Below the pieces are notes generated by a model. The model was not told where the DNA came from. It did no database searches and was given only the letters and a program-made list of their open reading frames with translations. This document shows positions 1 to 5,832 of a DNA stretch of 5,832 bases, in pieces. Each line of letters opens with the position of its first letter. Position 1 is the first letter of the stretch. The position numbers and the translations under genes were made by a program. Source of the DNA: Bog-473 sp052148295 (lineage in GTDB: Bacteria; Actinomycetota; Acidimicrobiia; Acidimicrobiales; RAAP-2); assembly GCA_052148295.1 (NCBI GenBank), contig JBKQIP010000104.1:1-5832 (forward strand). The letters are read 5' to 3'.

Positions 1-811
1 CCTGCAACAGAATGGCCAGGGTGGACAAGATGGCGGCCAGCACCCAGATGATGGTGTCGAGGCGGGCCACCGAGATCCCGAGCAGGGTGGCCCGGTCGCT
101 GTTCTCGGCGGCCGCCCGGATGCCCAGCCCGTACTTGGAGTAGCGCATGAACAGGGCCAGGACGGACGCCACCAGCATTGCCCCCACCACGGCCACGATG
201 TCGTTGCCGCTGAAGAGCACCGGACCGACGGTGAACGACAGGTGGAGAGGCGTGTTGACCGACTGGCTGTTGGAGGCGTTGACGCACGACTGGTTGGTGG
301 CCGGGTTGCAGAAGAGGATGGGAGCCAGGGTGGCCACCCCGGTCAGGAGCTGGGCCAGCCCGATGGTGGCCACGGTCAGGATCAGCCGGGAGCTGTTGCG
401 GAAGTGGCGGGGCAACAGGCTGGCCAACGCGCCGAGGATGATGGCGGCGGCGATGCCGGCCCCCGCGGCCAGGACGAAGGGAACGCCGTAGGTGACCACC
501 AGCTCAATGGCGAGCACGGCCGGCAGCACCCCGATCTGGGCCTGAGCGAAGTTGATGATGCGGTCCCCGCGGTAGATGAGGACGATGCCCACGGCCAAAA
601 TGGCGTAAATGGCGCCGTAGACGATGCCGAGGAGCACAATGCCGAGAGGCAGGCCCTTCGGCAGGGTGGCAGCCAGGACGATCCACACCCCGATTGCCGC
701 GAAGAACCAGCCCAGGCCGGCGCGGGTCGACCGCCACAGCGAGGCCCCGCGCTCACGCAGGCCGCGGTCCACCTGGCCCCCCAGGGGTGCCCCCCCCTCA
801 GGAATCGTCAT
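1..811 (-). CDS. livH: Branched-chain amino acid/amide ABC transporter permease, LivH family (partial; C-terminus beyond left edge)
   Basis: This is an inner-membrane permease subunit of a LivHMGF-type importer; in the family it forms the translocation path with LivM and is driven by the ATPases LivG and LivF. I read 270 codons without a stop down to the window edge, so the 3' end lies outside. Residues 33-50 form one hydrophobic segment, and residues 53-80 a second that runs into the family-typical stretch ending LIYRGDRIINFAQAQIG (78-94). Further membrane segments lie near 96-133, 143-166 and 203-221. Residues 231-250 (IRAAAENSDRATLLGISVAR) match the cytoplasmic coupling loop that contacts the ATPase. 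An external loop at about 165-195 holds two Cys (168, 176) that could pair. The ATG at 811 is the first start after an in-frame TGA 11 codons upstream (842-844), so the N-terminus is well bounded; the ribosome site is weak. It could be a LivH-LivM fusion, which cannot be excluded from this part. Substrate is inferred from family only. Confidence 0.93.
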   Translation of the reverse strand, partial: MTIPEGGAPLGGQVDRGLRERGASLWRSTRAGLGWFFAAIGVWIVLAATLPKGLPLGIVLLGIVYGAIYAILAVGIVLIYRGDRIINFAQAQIGVLPAVLAIELVVTYGVPFVLAAGAGIAAAIILGALASLLPRHFRNSSRLILTVATIGLAQLLTGVATLAPILFCNPATNQSCVNASNSQSVNTPLHLSFTVGPVLFSGNDIVAVVGAMLVASVLALFMRYSKYGLGIRAAAENSDRATLLGISVARLDTIIWVLAAILSTLAILLQ

Positions 812-1001
812 GTTGCCCTGTCCGCCTGTGTGCCCGCGGTGTCACGCGCTGCGGCCGATCACTGCACGACGTCCATGCCACCCCCAAGTGGTCGCGCCCT
901 GACAGCGCAAACGTACCGTGCCTTCGCTATCGTTTCCGGCCAAAGCAGGTGGAAGGTTGGGGAGGGGTACCGCCGTACATCCACCAGACAAAGGGGGGGC
1001 C
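812..1001. promoter_or_regulatory. Divergent intergenic region between the permease and binding-protein genes
   Basis: These 190 bp separate the minus-strand permease start (811) from the plus-strand binding-protein start (1002), so promoters in both directions should lie here unless one gene is transcribed from elsewhere. The best match to an actinobacterial -10 (TANNNT) on the plus strand is TATCGT at 928-933, but no good -35 stands at the right distance. A CTGACA at 899-904 is 23 bp away, which is too far. I see no strong operator palindrome and no riboswitch-like fold. The assignment as a shared control region is inferred from gene orientation. Confidence 0.4.
991..999 (+). promoter_or_regulatory. 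Ribosome binding site of the substrate-binding protein gene
   Basis: A purine run, AAGGGGGGG, ends 2 bp before the ATG at 1002, with its AAGGGG core 5 bp from the start. It decides the start: the in-frame GTG at 918 would add 28 residues without a comparable site and would place a Pro/Gly-rich stretch ahead of the signal peptide. Confidence 0.65.
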
Positions 1002-2702
1002 ATGACATCGTCGGGCCGAAAGTCGATCGGCGACGCGTCGCGACGCTTGGCCGGGCGTCGGACTGGGCGGGGGGCACGCTCCGCCATCGTGCTGGGGGCG
1101 GCGCTGCTCACCGCACTGGTGATGGTCCCGGTGGCGGGGGCGGCCAGTACGTCCCCGGTGCTGAGGACCTCGGGACCCTCCGGTGAGGGGCCCTACCCGT
1201 GGGCCTACCCGGCGTCGGGCGGCATCAAGGCGGGCACCGGCACCACCAGCACTGGCGCCAAGTGCACGCCGTCCGCTCCGCAATTCGACTCGCCGTACGC
1301 CGCGCCGTGCATCCCGAAGTTCACCGGCAACAACGGTGGGGCCACCTACACCGGTGTGACGGCCAGCACCATCACCCTGGTCGAACGCGAGTTTCCCAGT
1401 GCCGCCGACACCGAGGAGATCGAGGCGCAGGCCAAGGCGGCCGGGGGTGCCATCCCCCAGGTCATCAGTCAGGTGCAGCAGGTCTTCCTCAACTACTTCA
1501 ACAGCGTCTATGACCTCTACGGGCGCAAGGTCATCATCAAGCCGTACACGACCCAGGCCAGCTTCACCACCGAGGAGCTCGGTCAGGGCCAGCCCCAGGC
1601 GTGTGCCGACGCCGACACCATCGCCAATCAGATCCACGCCTTCGGGGAAACGGGCATGACGAACGGGGACTCTTACGGAGGCACCGGGCCTTTCTCCACT
1701 TGTGCCGCCCAGGACCACCTGGTGGAGTTCAACGGTGACCCGTACTACGACGAGGCAGCGTTCGAGGCGCTCAATCCCTACGTGTGGTCGACCAGCCAGA
1801 ACTGCAACACGATCACGGCGTCCGAGGCCGAGGTGGTGGCCAACATGCTGGGTGGGAAGAAAGCCATTTACGCCGGTGACCCGACATTGAAGGACCAGGT
1901 GCGCAAGTTCGCCGCCTTCGTCCCCAACGTGCCCCAGTACCTGGGCTGCACCAAGGACTTCATCAATTTGGTCGAGAACAAGTACCACATCAACAAGAGC
2001 GAGCTGTCGCCCAGCTTCGATTACAACCTGGATATCGCCACCTTCCAGCAGTCGGCGCAGCAGGCCATCATTCAGTTCAAGGCGGCCGGGGTGACGACGA
2101 TCATCTGCTCGGCCGACCCCTTCTCGCTCGGCCTGCTGACCAAGGCGGCGGCGGCCCAGAACTACCACCCCGAGTGGTTCTTGACCGGCTCGGCCCTGAC
2201 CGACCTGGACCAGGTGGCCCAGGGAGAATACGACCTGCCGGAGATCCAGGGCCACATGTTCGGCCTGTCCGAGAGCGCCCCCTCGACCGGCACGACCGGC
2301 CCACAGTCCCTGGCCGGCCAGCTCTACCAGAAGCTGACCGGGCACGCCATCCCCAAGGGCACCGACGGCAACTACGGGGACCTGGTGGAGATCTTCAACG
2401 ACCTGCAGGCGGCCGGGCCCGACCTGACGCCCAGCAACATGGCGCGGGGGATCCATGCGATGCCCACGCTCGGCGCGCCGGACTATCAATATGGTCAGTG
2501 GACCTACAACGTGGGGCCGACGGGGACGCCCGGGGGAGGCGACCACACCGCGGCTGACGATGCCCGCTTCGTCTACTGGGACGGGACCAAGACGTCGCCG
2601 CTCAACGGCGTGAAAGGGACCTTCGTGGCCGTGCTGGGCGGCAAGCGTTACACGGTGGGCCAGTGGCCGACAACCCTGCCCCCGCTCTTCGGTGCGAGTT
2701 GA
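1002..2702 (+). CDS. ABC transporter substrate-binding protein, LivK-like (type I periplasmic-binding fold), secreted
   Basis: This is the extracytoplasmic receptor of a branched-chain amino acid/amide-type importer, 566 aa, clearly longer than classical LivK (about 370 aa). Residues 1-27 are Arg-rich, 28-46 are hydrophobic, and a signal peptidase I site fits after AGA near residue 47. There is no Cys at the cleavage site and so no lipobox. Residues 86-125 hold two Cys (88, 103) and the string NGGATYTGVTASTITLV, which resembles the N-terminal signature I know from long actinobacterial members. The two-lobed domain follows, with FLTGSALTDLDQVAQG (393-408) and the stretch near 415-423 typical of the C-lobe. 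Seven Cys in all (88, 103, 201, 234, 269, 316, 369) suggest disulfides outside the cell. It is divergent from the permease at 811 and convergent with the exporter gene, whose stop is 20 bp away. The pairing with the permease is inferred from context. The ligand cannot be read from sequence; amino acids, amides or small aromatic or urea-type compounds are all possible. Confidence 0.9.
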   Translation: MTSSGRKSIGDASRRLAGRRTGRGARSAIVLGAALLTALVMVPVAGAASTSPVLRTSGPSGEGPYPWAYPASGGIKAGTGTTSTGAKCTPSAPQFDSPYAAPCIPKFTGNNGGATYTGVTASTITLVEREFPSAADTEEIEAQAKAAGGAIPQVISQVQQVFLNYFNSVYDLYGRKVIIKPYTTQASFTTEELGQGQPQACADADTIANQIHAFGETGMTNGDSYGGTGPFSTCAAQDHLVEFNGDPYYDEAAFEALNPYVWSTSQNCNTITASEAEVVANMLGGKKAIYAGDPTLKDQVRKFAAFVPNVPQYLGCTKDFINLVENKYHINKSELSPSFDYNLDIATFQQSAQQAIIQFKAAGVTTIICSADPFSLGLLTKAAAAQNYHPEWFLTGSALTDLDQVAQGEYDLPEIQGHMFGLSESAPSTGTTGPQSLAGQLYQKLTGHAIPKGTDGNYGDLVEIFNDLQAAGPDLTPSNMARGIHAMPTLGAPDYQYGQWTYNVGPTGTPGGGDHTAADDARFVYWDGTKTSPLNGVKGTFVAVLGGKRYTVGQWPTTLPPLFGAS

Positions 2703-2722
2703 CCATGGTCATGCGCGGCCGG

Positions 2723-4645
2723 TCAGGCCACGGGAGCCTGGGGATCGGTCACCTCCTGGTCGGCGAACTGGGTCCGGTACAACTCGGCGTAGAGGCCGTC
2801 CTCGGCCAGCAGGCTGGCGTGGGTCCCCCGCTCGACGATGCGGCCCCCGTCGATCACCAGCAGTTGGTCGGCCTCGCGCACGGTGGAGAGCCGATGGGCG
2901 ATGACCAGCGAGGTGCGCCCGCTCAAGGTCTCCGCTAAGGCCCGCTGCACCGCGGCCTCGGACTCGGAGTCCAGGTGCGCCGTGGCCTCGTCGAGCACCA
3001 CGACGTCGGGCGCCTTGAGCATCAGGCGGGCCAGCGCCACCCGCTGCTTCTCACCTCCCGAGAGCCGGTAGCCCCGCTCGCCGATGACGGTGTCCAACCC
3101 GTCGGGCAGTTCGGCCACCAGGTGACCGATCTGCGCCTGGTCCAGGGCGGCTAGGACCTCGTCCTCGGTGGCCTCGGGGCGGGCGTACATCAGGTTGGCC
3201 CGCAGCGAGTCGTGGAAGAGGTAGGGGTCCTGGCTCACCACCCCGACCACGTCGCGCACCGACTGCATGGTGGCCCGGCGGACGTCGATGCCGCTGAGCG
3301 AGACCGACCCGGCGGTGACCTCGTAGAGGCGGGGGACGAGCGACGAGATGGTGGTCTTGCCGGCGCCCGAGGGCCCCACCAGGGCCACCATCTGGCCCGG
3401 CTCGACCCGGAAGGAGACGTCGTGCAGCACCTCGTGGGGCAGCGCCGTCTCGAGGACGGCCACCGACTCGAGTGAGGCCAGCGAGACCTGCTCGGCGCTC
3501 GGGTAGGAGAAGTCGACGTGGTCGAAGGCGATGGAGGCCGGGCCGCGGGGCATGGGCACCGCGTCGGGGTCCTCGGCGATCGAGGGGACGATGTCGAGCA
3601 CCTCGAAGAGCCGCTCGAAGGAGACCAGCGCGGTCATGACGTCGAGATTGAGGCTCGACAGCTGGGTCAGCGGGCCGTAGAGCCGGGCCAGGTACGCCGT
3701 CAGCGCCACCACCGTGCCCACGGCCAGGGTGCCGTCGATGGCGGCCACCCCGCCGAAGCCGTAGACGATGGCCGTGGCCAGGGATGCGGTGAGGGTGAGG
3801 GCCACGAAGAAGACCCGGGCGTAGGTGGCCTGGGCCACCCCGATGTCGCGCACCCGGGCCGCCTTGTCGTCGAAGGAGGCCGACTCCACCTCGGGCCGGC
3901 CCAGCAGTTTGACCAGCATGGCGCCGCCCACCCCGAAGCGCTCCTGCATCACCATGTTCATCTCGGAGTTCAGGTTGTAACTCTCGTGGGTGAGGGCGCC
4001 GACGCGCCGACCCACGATCCGGGCCGGGATGAGGAAGATGGGCAGCAGGACCAACGCGGCCAGGGTGATCTGCCAGCTCAAGAAGAACATGGTCCCCAGC
4101 ACGATGAAGACGGTGACCAGGTTGCCCACCACGTTGGACAGTAGGTCGGTGAAGGCTTGCTGGGCCCCGATCACGTCGTTGTTGAGCCGGCTGACCAGGG
4201 CGCCGGTCTGGGTCCGGGTGAAGAAGGCCAGCGGCATGCGCTGGATGTGGCGGAAGACCTTGGAGCGCATGTCGAAGATGAGCCCCTCGCCGATGACCGC
4301 CGAGATGCGCCGCTCGATCAGGCTGAGGCCGGCGTCGAAGATGGCCAGGCTCCCGGCCAGGACGGCCAGCGCGATGACCAGCTCCTTGTTCTTGAGCTCG
4401 ATCCCGTTGTCGATCAGGGCGCGCAGGATGAGCGGGTTCACCGCGGCGATGGCGGCGTCGATCACCACCACGGGCAGGAAAACGGCCAGGATCTTGCGGT
4501 AGGGGACGGCGAAGGTCAGCATGCGCCGGGCCGTGCCCTTCTTGACCCGGTGCGCGAGAACGGAGCGGTCCTTGCGCATGGACCGCGCGCTGCTCCACGC
4601 CGCGGCGTTGCGCCCGCCGCCCATGCCGTGGCCGCTCAGGCTCAT
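2723..4645 (-). CDS. ABC exporter half-transporter (fused membrane domain and ATPase domain)
   Basis: This is a membrane exporter of the type IV (MsbA/Sav1866-like) class. In residue numbers counted from the GTG at 4654, six membrane segments lie near 54-75, 93-115, 173-191, 195-213, 283-302 and 308-326. The ATPase domain follows with A-loop Tyr384, Walker A GPSGAGKT (427-434, Lys433), Q-loop Gln475, signature LSGGEKQR (531-538), Walker B VVVLDE (551-556) with catalytic Glu556, D-loop to about 562 and switch His587. All key residues are intact, so it should be active as a homodimer or with a partner. About 18 extra residues sit between the A-loop and Walker A (near 388-408). The start is ambiguous: I use the ATG at 4645, but the in-frame GTG at 4654 adds three residues (643 aa total). 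Neither has a strong ribosome site. The Gly/Met-rich N-terminus (about 1-20) is common in actinobacterial relatives. The gene is monocistronic as far as seen and the substrate is unknown; lipids, drugs or peptides are all possible. Confidence 0.95.
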   Translation of the reverse strand: MSLSGHGMGGGRNAAAWSSARSMRKDRSVLAHRVKKGTARRMLTFAVPYRKILAVFLPVVVIDAAIAAVNPLILRALIDNGIELKNKELVIALAVLAGSLAIFDAGLSLIERRISAVIGEGLIFDMRSKVFRHIQRMPLAFFTRTQTGALVSRLNNDVIGAQQAFTDLLSNVVGNLVTVFIVLGTMFFLSWQITLAALVLLPIFLIPARIVGRRVGALTHESYNLNSEMNMVMQERFGVGGAMLVKLLGRPEVESASFDDKAARVRDIGVAQATYARVFFVALTLTASLATAIVYGFGGVAAIDGTLAVGTVVALTAYLARLYGPLTQLSSLNLDVMTALVSFERLFEVLDIVPSIAEDPDAVPMPRGPASIAFDHVDFSYPSAEQVSLASLESVAVLETALPHEVLHDVSFRVEPGQMVALVGPSGAGKTTISSLVPRLYEVTAGSVSLSGIDVRRATMQSVRDVVGVVSQDPYLFHDSLRANLMYARPEATEDEVLAALDQAQIGHLVAELPDGLDTVIGERGYRLSGGEKQRVALARLMLKAPDVVVLDEATAHLDSESEAAVQRALAETLSGRTSLVIAHRLSTVREADQLLVIDGGRIVERGTHASLLAEDGLYAELYRTQFADQEVTDPQAPVA

Positions 4646-4704
4646 CGGTCCCACCGCCCGAGGGTGCAGCGGCCTGGTTGACCGGGGGAGGGAAGGACGA
4701 ACGT

Positions 4705-4772
4705 CAGGCTCGAGGTGTGCATCACGTCAAGCTAACGGCGGTCCGGCCGATATGAGACGACCGTCGAGCCTG
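4705..4772. repeat. 9-bp inverted repeat upstream of the exporter gene
   Basis: CAGGCTCGA at 4705-4713 is matched exactly by its reverse complement TCGAGCCTG at 4764-4772, with 50 bp between them. It lies 60-127 bp upstream of the exporter start. It could be a split operator or a long-range stem, but a pair this short at this spacing is expected about once by chance in a window of this size. Confidence 0.3.
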
Positions 4773-5008
4773 GTGCGATCATCACCTCACGTCGGGTCCG
4801 ACCCCCGCGCGGCGATCTCGGGTGGTGGGCGCGGACCGGTGGACTGCCCCGGGAGACCGGCGGAGCAGGGCGACCCTACGGGCGGTCGGGCCTGTCGGTC
4901 CACGCCAGCGGCACCAGGTGGGGCGGCTCGACGCGCCCCTCGATCCAGATCGGCGATGCGGCGAGGTCCGGCCCATCGCCGCCTGCCTCCCGGGGCATAT
5001 CCGGCGAC

Positions 5009-5012
5009 GGAG
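5009..5012 (+). promoter_or_regulatory. Candidate ribosome binding site of the phosphatase gene
   Basis: GGAG stands 4 bp before the in-frame GTG at 5017 but 19 bp before the ATG at 5032. It is the reason for choosing GTG 5017. The spacing is slightly short, so the call is tentative. Confidence 0.4.
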
Positions 5013-5016
5013 CCGT

Positions 5017-5586
5017 GTGTCATCGTTGGTCATGGTCGACGTCCTGTTCGTGTGCACCGGGAACCTCTGCCGGTCACCGTCGGCCGCACTGCTCTTGGGG
5101 CAGCATCTGGCGCAAGCGGGCATCAGGGACGTCTCCGTGCACTCGGCCGGCACCCTGTGTGCCGAAGTCGACCCTCCGGAGGCTCTGGTCCAGGAGGGCC
5201 GGGCCTTCGGCCTCGACCTCGGTGTCCACGTGCCACTCCAGGTCGACCAGGACGGGATCGAGGCGGCCGACCTTGTCGTCGGCATGACCCGGGAGCACGT
5301 ACGGGAGATCGTGCTGCCCGATTTCGCCAGATTCGCCAGGACGTTCACCCTGTGCGAGATCGTGCGGCGTGGGCAGGGCGTGGGCCCCCGCAAGACGGGC
5401 GAGGCTCTCAGCGATTGGCTGGAGCGGCTCGGGGAGGGGAGGCGAACCGTGGACCTGGTCGGCGATTCGCCCGACGACGACATCGCCGATCCGATGGGCG
5501 GACTCCCAGCTGACTACCACCGCATGTTCACGGAGGTCTCAGCACTCACCTGGTCGCTTCACCGCCTCGCCTGGCCGCGAGAGTGA
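5017..5586 (+). CDS. Low-molecular-weight protein-tyrosine-phosphatase
   Basis: This is a cytoplasmic cysteine-dependent phosphatase that in this family removes phosphate from tyrosine residues of proteins, often those of tyrosine kinases or exopolysaccharide machinery. Numbering from the ATG at 5032, the P-loop is VCTGNLCRSPSA (7-18), with nucleophile Cys8, Arg14 and Ser15, plus the family's second Cys at 13. The general acid is Asp153 in DIADPMGG (150-157). SAGT (38-41) matches the conserved strand that follows the first helix. From the GTG at 5017 the product is 189 aa; from the ATG at 5032 it is 184 aa. Both are longer than the usual 150-165, mainly in the segment about 108-148 before the acid loop. 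GGAG at 5009-5012 favours GTG 5017, while family alignment fits ATG 5032 equally well. No kinase or polysaccharide gene is in view, so its partner is unknown. An arsenate-reductase role is less likely because the distal Cys arrangement of that family is not evident. Confidence 0.92.
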   Translation: MSSLVMVDVLFVCTGNLCRSPSAALLLGQHLAQAGIRDVSVHSAGTLCAEVDPPEALVQEGRAFGLDLGVHVPLQVDQDGIEAADLVVGMTREHVREIVLPDFARFARTFTLCEIVRRGQGVGPRKTGEALSDWLERLGEGRRTVDLVGDSPDDDIADPMGGLPADYHRMFTEVSALTWSLHRLAWPRE

Positions 5587-5626
5587 CTCGGGTGGCGGGG
5601 CTCGGCGACCATTACTGAAGTCTCCC

Positions 5627-5666
5627 CATTTCACGTCACCAGAGAACATTTCACGTCACCCGAGAA
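5627..5666. repeat. Tandem direct repeat, 20-bp unit, two copies
   Basis: The unit CATTTCACGTCACCAGAGAA (5627-5646) is followed without a gap by a second copy (5647-5666) that differs at one base (A to C at unit position 15). This is 19/20 identity and far beyond chance. It lies 41 bp after the phosphatase stop and about 160 bp before the next gene's start. Two helical-turn-spaced copies (20 bp is close to two turns) would suit side-by-side protein binding. Alternatives are transposase-binding repeats at the end of a lost or adjacent insertion sequence, or slippage. Confidence 0.85.
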
Positions 5667-5799
5667 CGAGGAGCGCAGTCTTTCCCCGTCTGCGTCGTTC
5701 CCGGTACGAGAGACGTTCGAATCGTGTCCGGCTTGCGGTCGACGACGCCGGCCGAGGTTTCCCCGCCCTCCATGACCCGGTAGCTTCGGCATCTCCGAG

Positions 5800-5825
5800 A
5801 GGAGCCATCCCAAGGAGCCATCCCA
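5800..5825 (+). repeat. 13-bp perfect tandem duplication containing a Shine-Dalgarno site
   Basis: AGGAGCCATCCCA at 5800-5812 is repeated exactly at 5813-5825. Each copy opens with AGGAG. The last A of the second copy is the first base of the ATG at 5825, so the second AGGAG (5813-5817) stands 7 bp before that start, which is ideal spacing. The first copy leads into AGG instead of ATG and has no start codon of its own. This looks like a recent slippage duplication of the ribosome binding site. Confidence 0.85.
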
Positions 5826-5832
5826 TGCCCGA
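5825..5832 (+). CDS. Start of a plus-strand gene, cut by the right edge (product unknown)
   Basis: Only ATG CCC and two more bases are present (Met-Pro, then Asp or Glu). The call rests on the AGGAG at 5813-5817, 7 bp upstream, the best ribosome site in the window. TAGCTT at 5781-5786 fits a TANNNT -10 box and would give a leader of about 35 bases, but I see no clear -35. Nothing can be said about function. Confidence 0.6.

Larger units (their letters stand above)
4655..5016. other. Gene-poor spacer between the divergent exporter and phosphatase genes
   Basis: About 360 bp hold no gene I can support. Open frames exist on both strands, but their translations are Arg/Gly/Pro/Ala-rich with no recognisable domain, as expected from high GC. 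The exporter's promoter should lie at about 4660-4760 on the minus strand; a TTGACG there (4725-4730) resembles a -35, but no -10 follows at the usual distance. A 9-bp inverted repeat (4705-4713 and 4764-4772) and a short palindrome GGGTCCGACCC (4794-4804) are the only structures seen. No tRNA, riboswitch or terminator was recognised. Confidence 0.5.

Noticed and set aside
242..1186. A 314-codon plus-strand open frame across the permease, the divergent spacer and the start of the binding-protein gene
   Set aside because: It runs antisense to the permease and out of frame through the signal peptide region, with a low-complexity Gln/Asp/Gly/Arg-rich translation.
927..2546. A 539-codon open frame on the minus strand opposite the binding-protein gene
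   Set aside because: It lies antisense to a gene with clear family motifs, and its translation is rich in Arg, Gly, Val and Leu without any domain. Long antisense frames are usual opposite GC-rich genes.
2700..2711. Perfect 12-bp palindrome TGACCATGGTCA over the stop of the binding-protein gene
   Set aside because: It has no loop and so is not a hairpin terminator, and about one 12-bp palindrome is expected by chance in a window of this size. I see no convincing terminator in the 20-bp convergent gap.
3051..4598. A 515-codon open frame on the minus strand, overlapping the exporter in another frame
   Set aside because: The translation is dominated by Arg, Gly, Pro, Ala and His with no motif, while the other frame carries every ABC ATPase motif.
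4822..5016. Possible 65-residue N-terminal extension of the phosphatase from an upstream in-frame start
   Set aside because: The extension is Arg/Pro-rich, has no domain, and would precede a P-loop that in this family sits close to the N-terminus.
4787..5023. A 78-codon minus-strand open frame in the spacer
   Set aside because: Composition is only Ala/Arg/Gly/Pro bias, there is no recognisable domain, and it overlaps the phosphatase start region.
5711..5727. tRNA T-arm-like sequence (GTTCGAATC with short flanking arms)
   Set aside because: The stem has a mismatch, and no acceptor, D-arm or anticodon arm can be placed at the right distances on either side.
5631..5813. A 60-codon minus-strand open frame across the repeats at the right end
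   Set aside because: Its stop and last codons lie inside the tandem repeat, it has no domain, and it is antisense to the leader of the gene at 5825.

Overview
This is a GC-rich window (roughly two thirds G+C by eye) from what looks like an actinobacterium. The grounds are strong third-position G/C bias, GTG starts, an actinobacterial-type long solute-binding protein, and an ABC exporter with the Gly/Met-rich N-terminus common in that phylum. An acidimicrobial or similar lineage is plausible, but the class cannot be fixed from this sequence.

Layout. (1) 1-811, minus strand: the N-terminal 270 residues of a LivH-type branched-chain amino acid/amide ABC permease, cut by the left edge. (2) 812-1001: a 190-bp divergent intergenic region that must hold the promoters of its two flanking genes. 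(3) 1002-2702, plus strand: a secreted LivK-like (type I periplasmic-binding fold) substrate-binding protein of 566 aa, very probably the receptor for the transporter encoded to the left. (4) 2723-4645, minus strand: a complete half-size ABC exporter (membrane domain followed by ATPase domain), convergent with the binding protein and only 20 bp from it. (5) 4655-5016: about 360 bp with no convincing gene, holding the exporter's upstream region and a 9-bp inverted repeat. (6) 5017-5586, plus strand: a low-molecular-weight protein-tyrosine-phosphatase. (7) 5587-5824: non-coding DNA with two clear tandem repeats, a 20-bp unit twice (5627-5666) and a 13-bp unit twice (5800-5825). The second carries a Shine-Dalgarno site in both copies, directly before (8) the first codons of a plus-strand gene starting at 5825 and cut by the right edge.

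Functionally, genes 1 and 3 belong together as an importer: the permease and presumably its partner subunits lie to the left, and the receptor is transcribed away from them. The exporter and the phosphatase are separate transcription units with no evident link to the importer or to each other. I see no CRISPR array, rRNA, tRNA, transposase gene or defence system. No new multi-gene system is apparent; the most noteworthy structure is the pair of tandem repeats at the right end.
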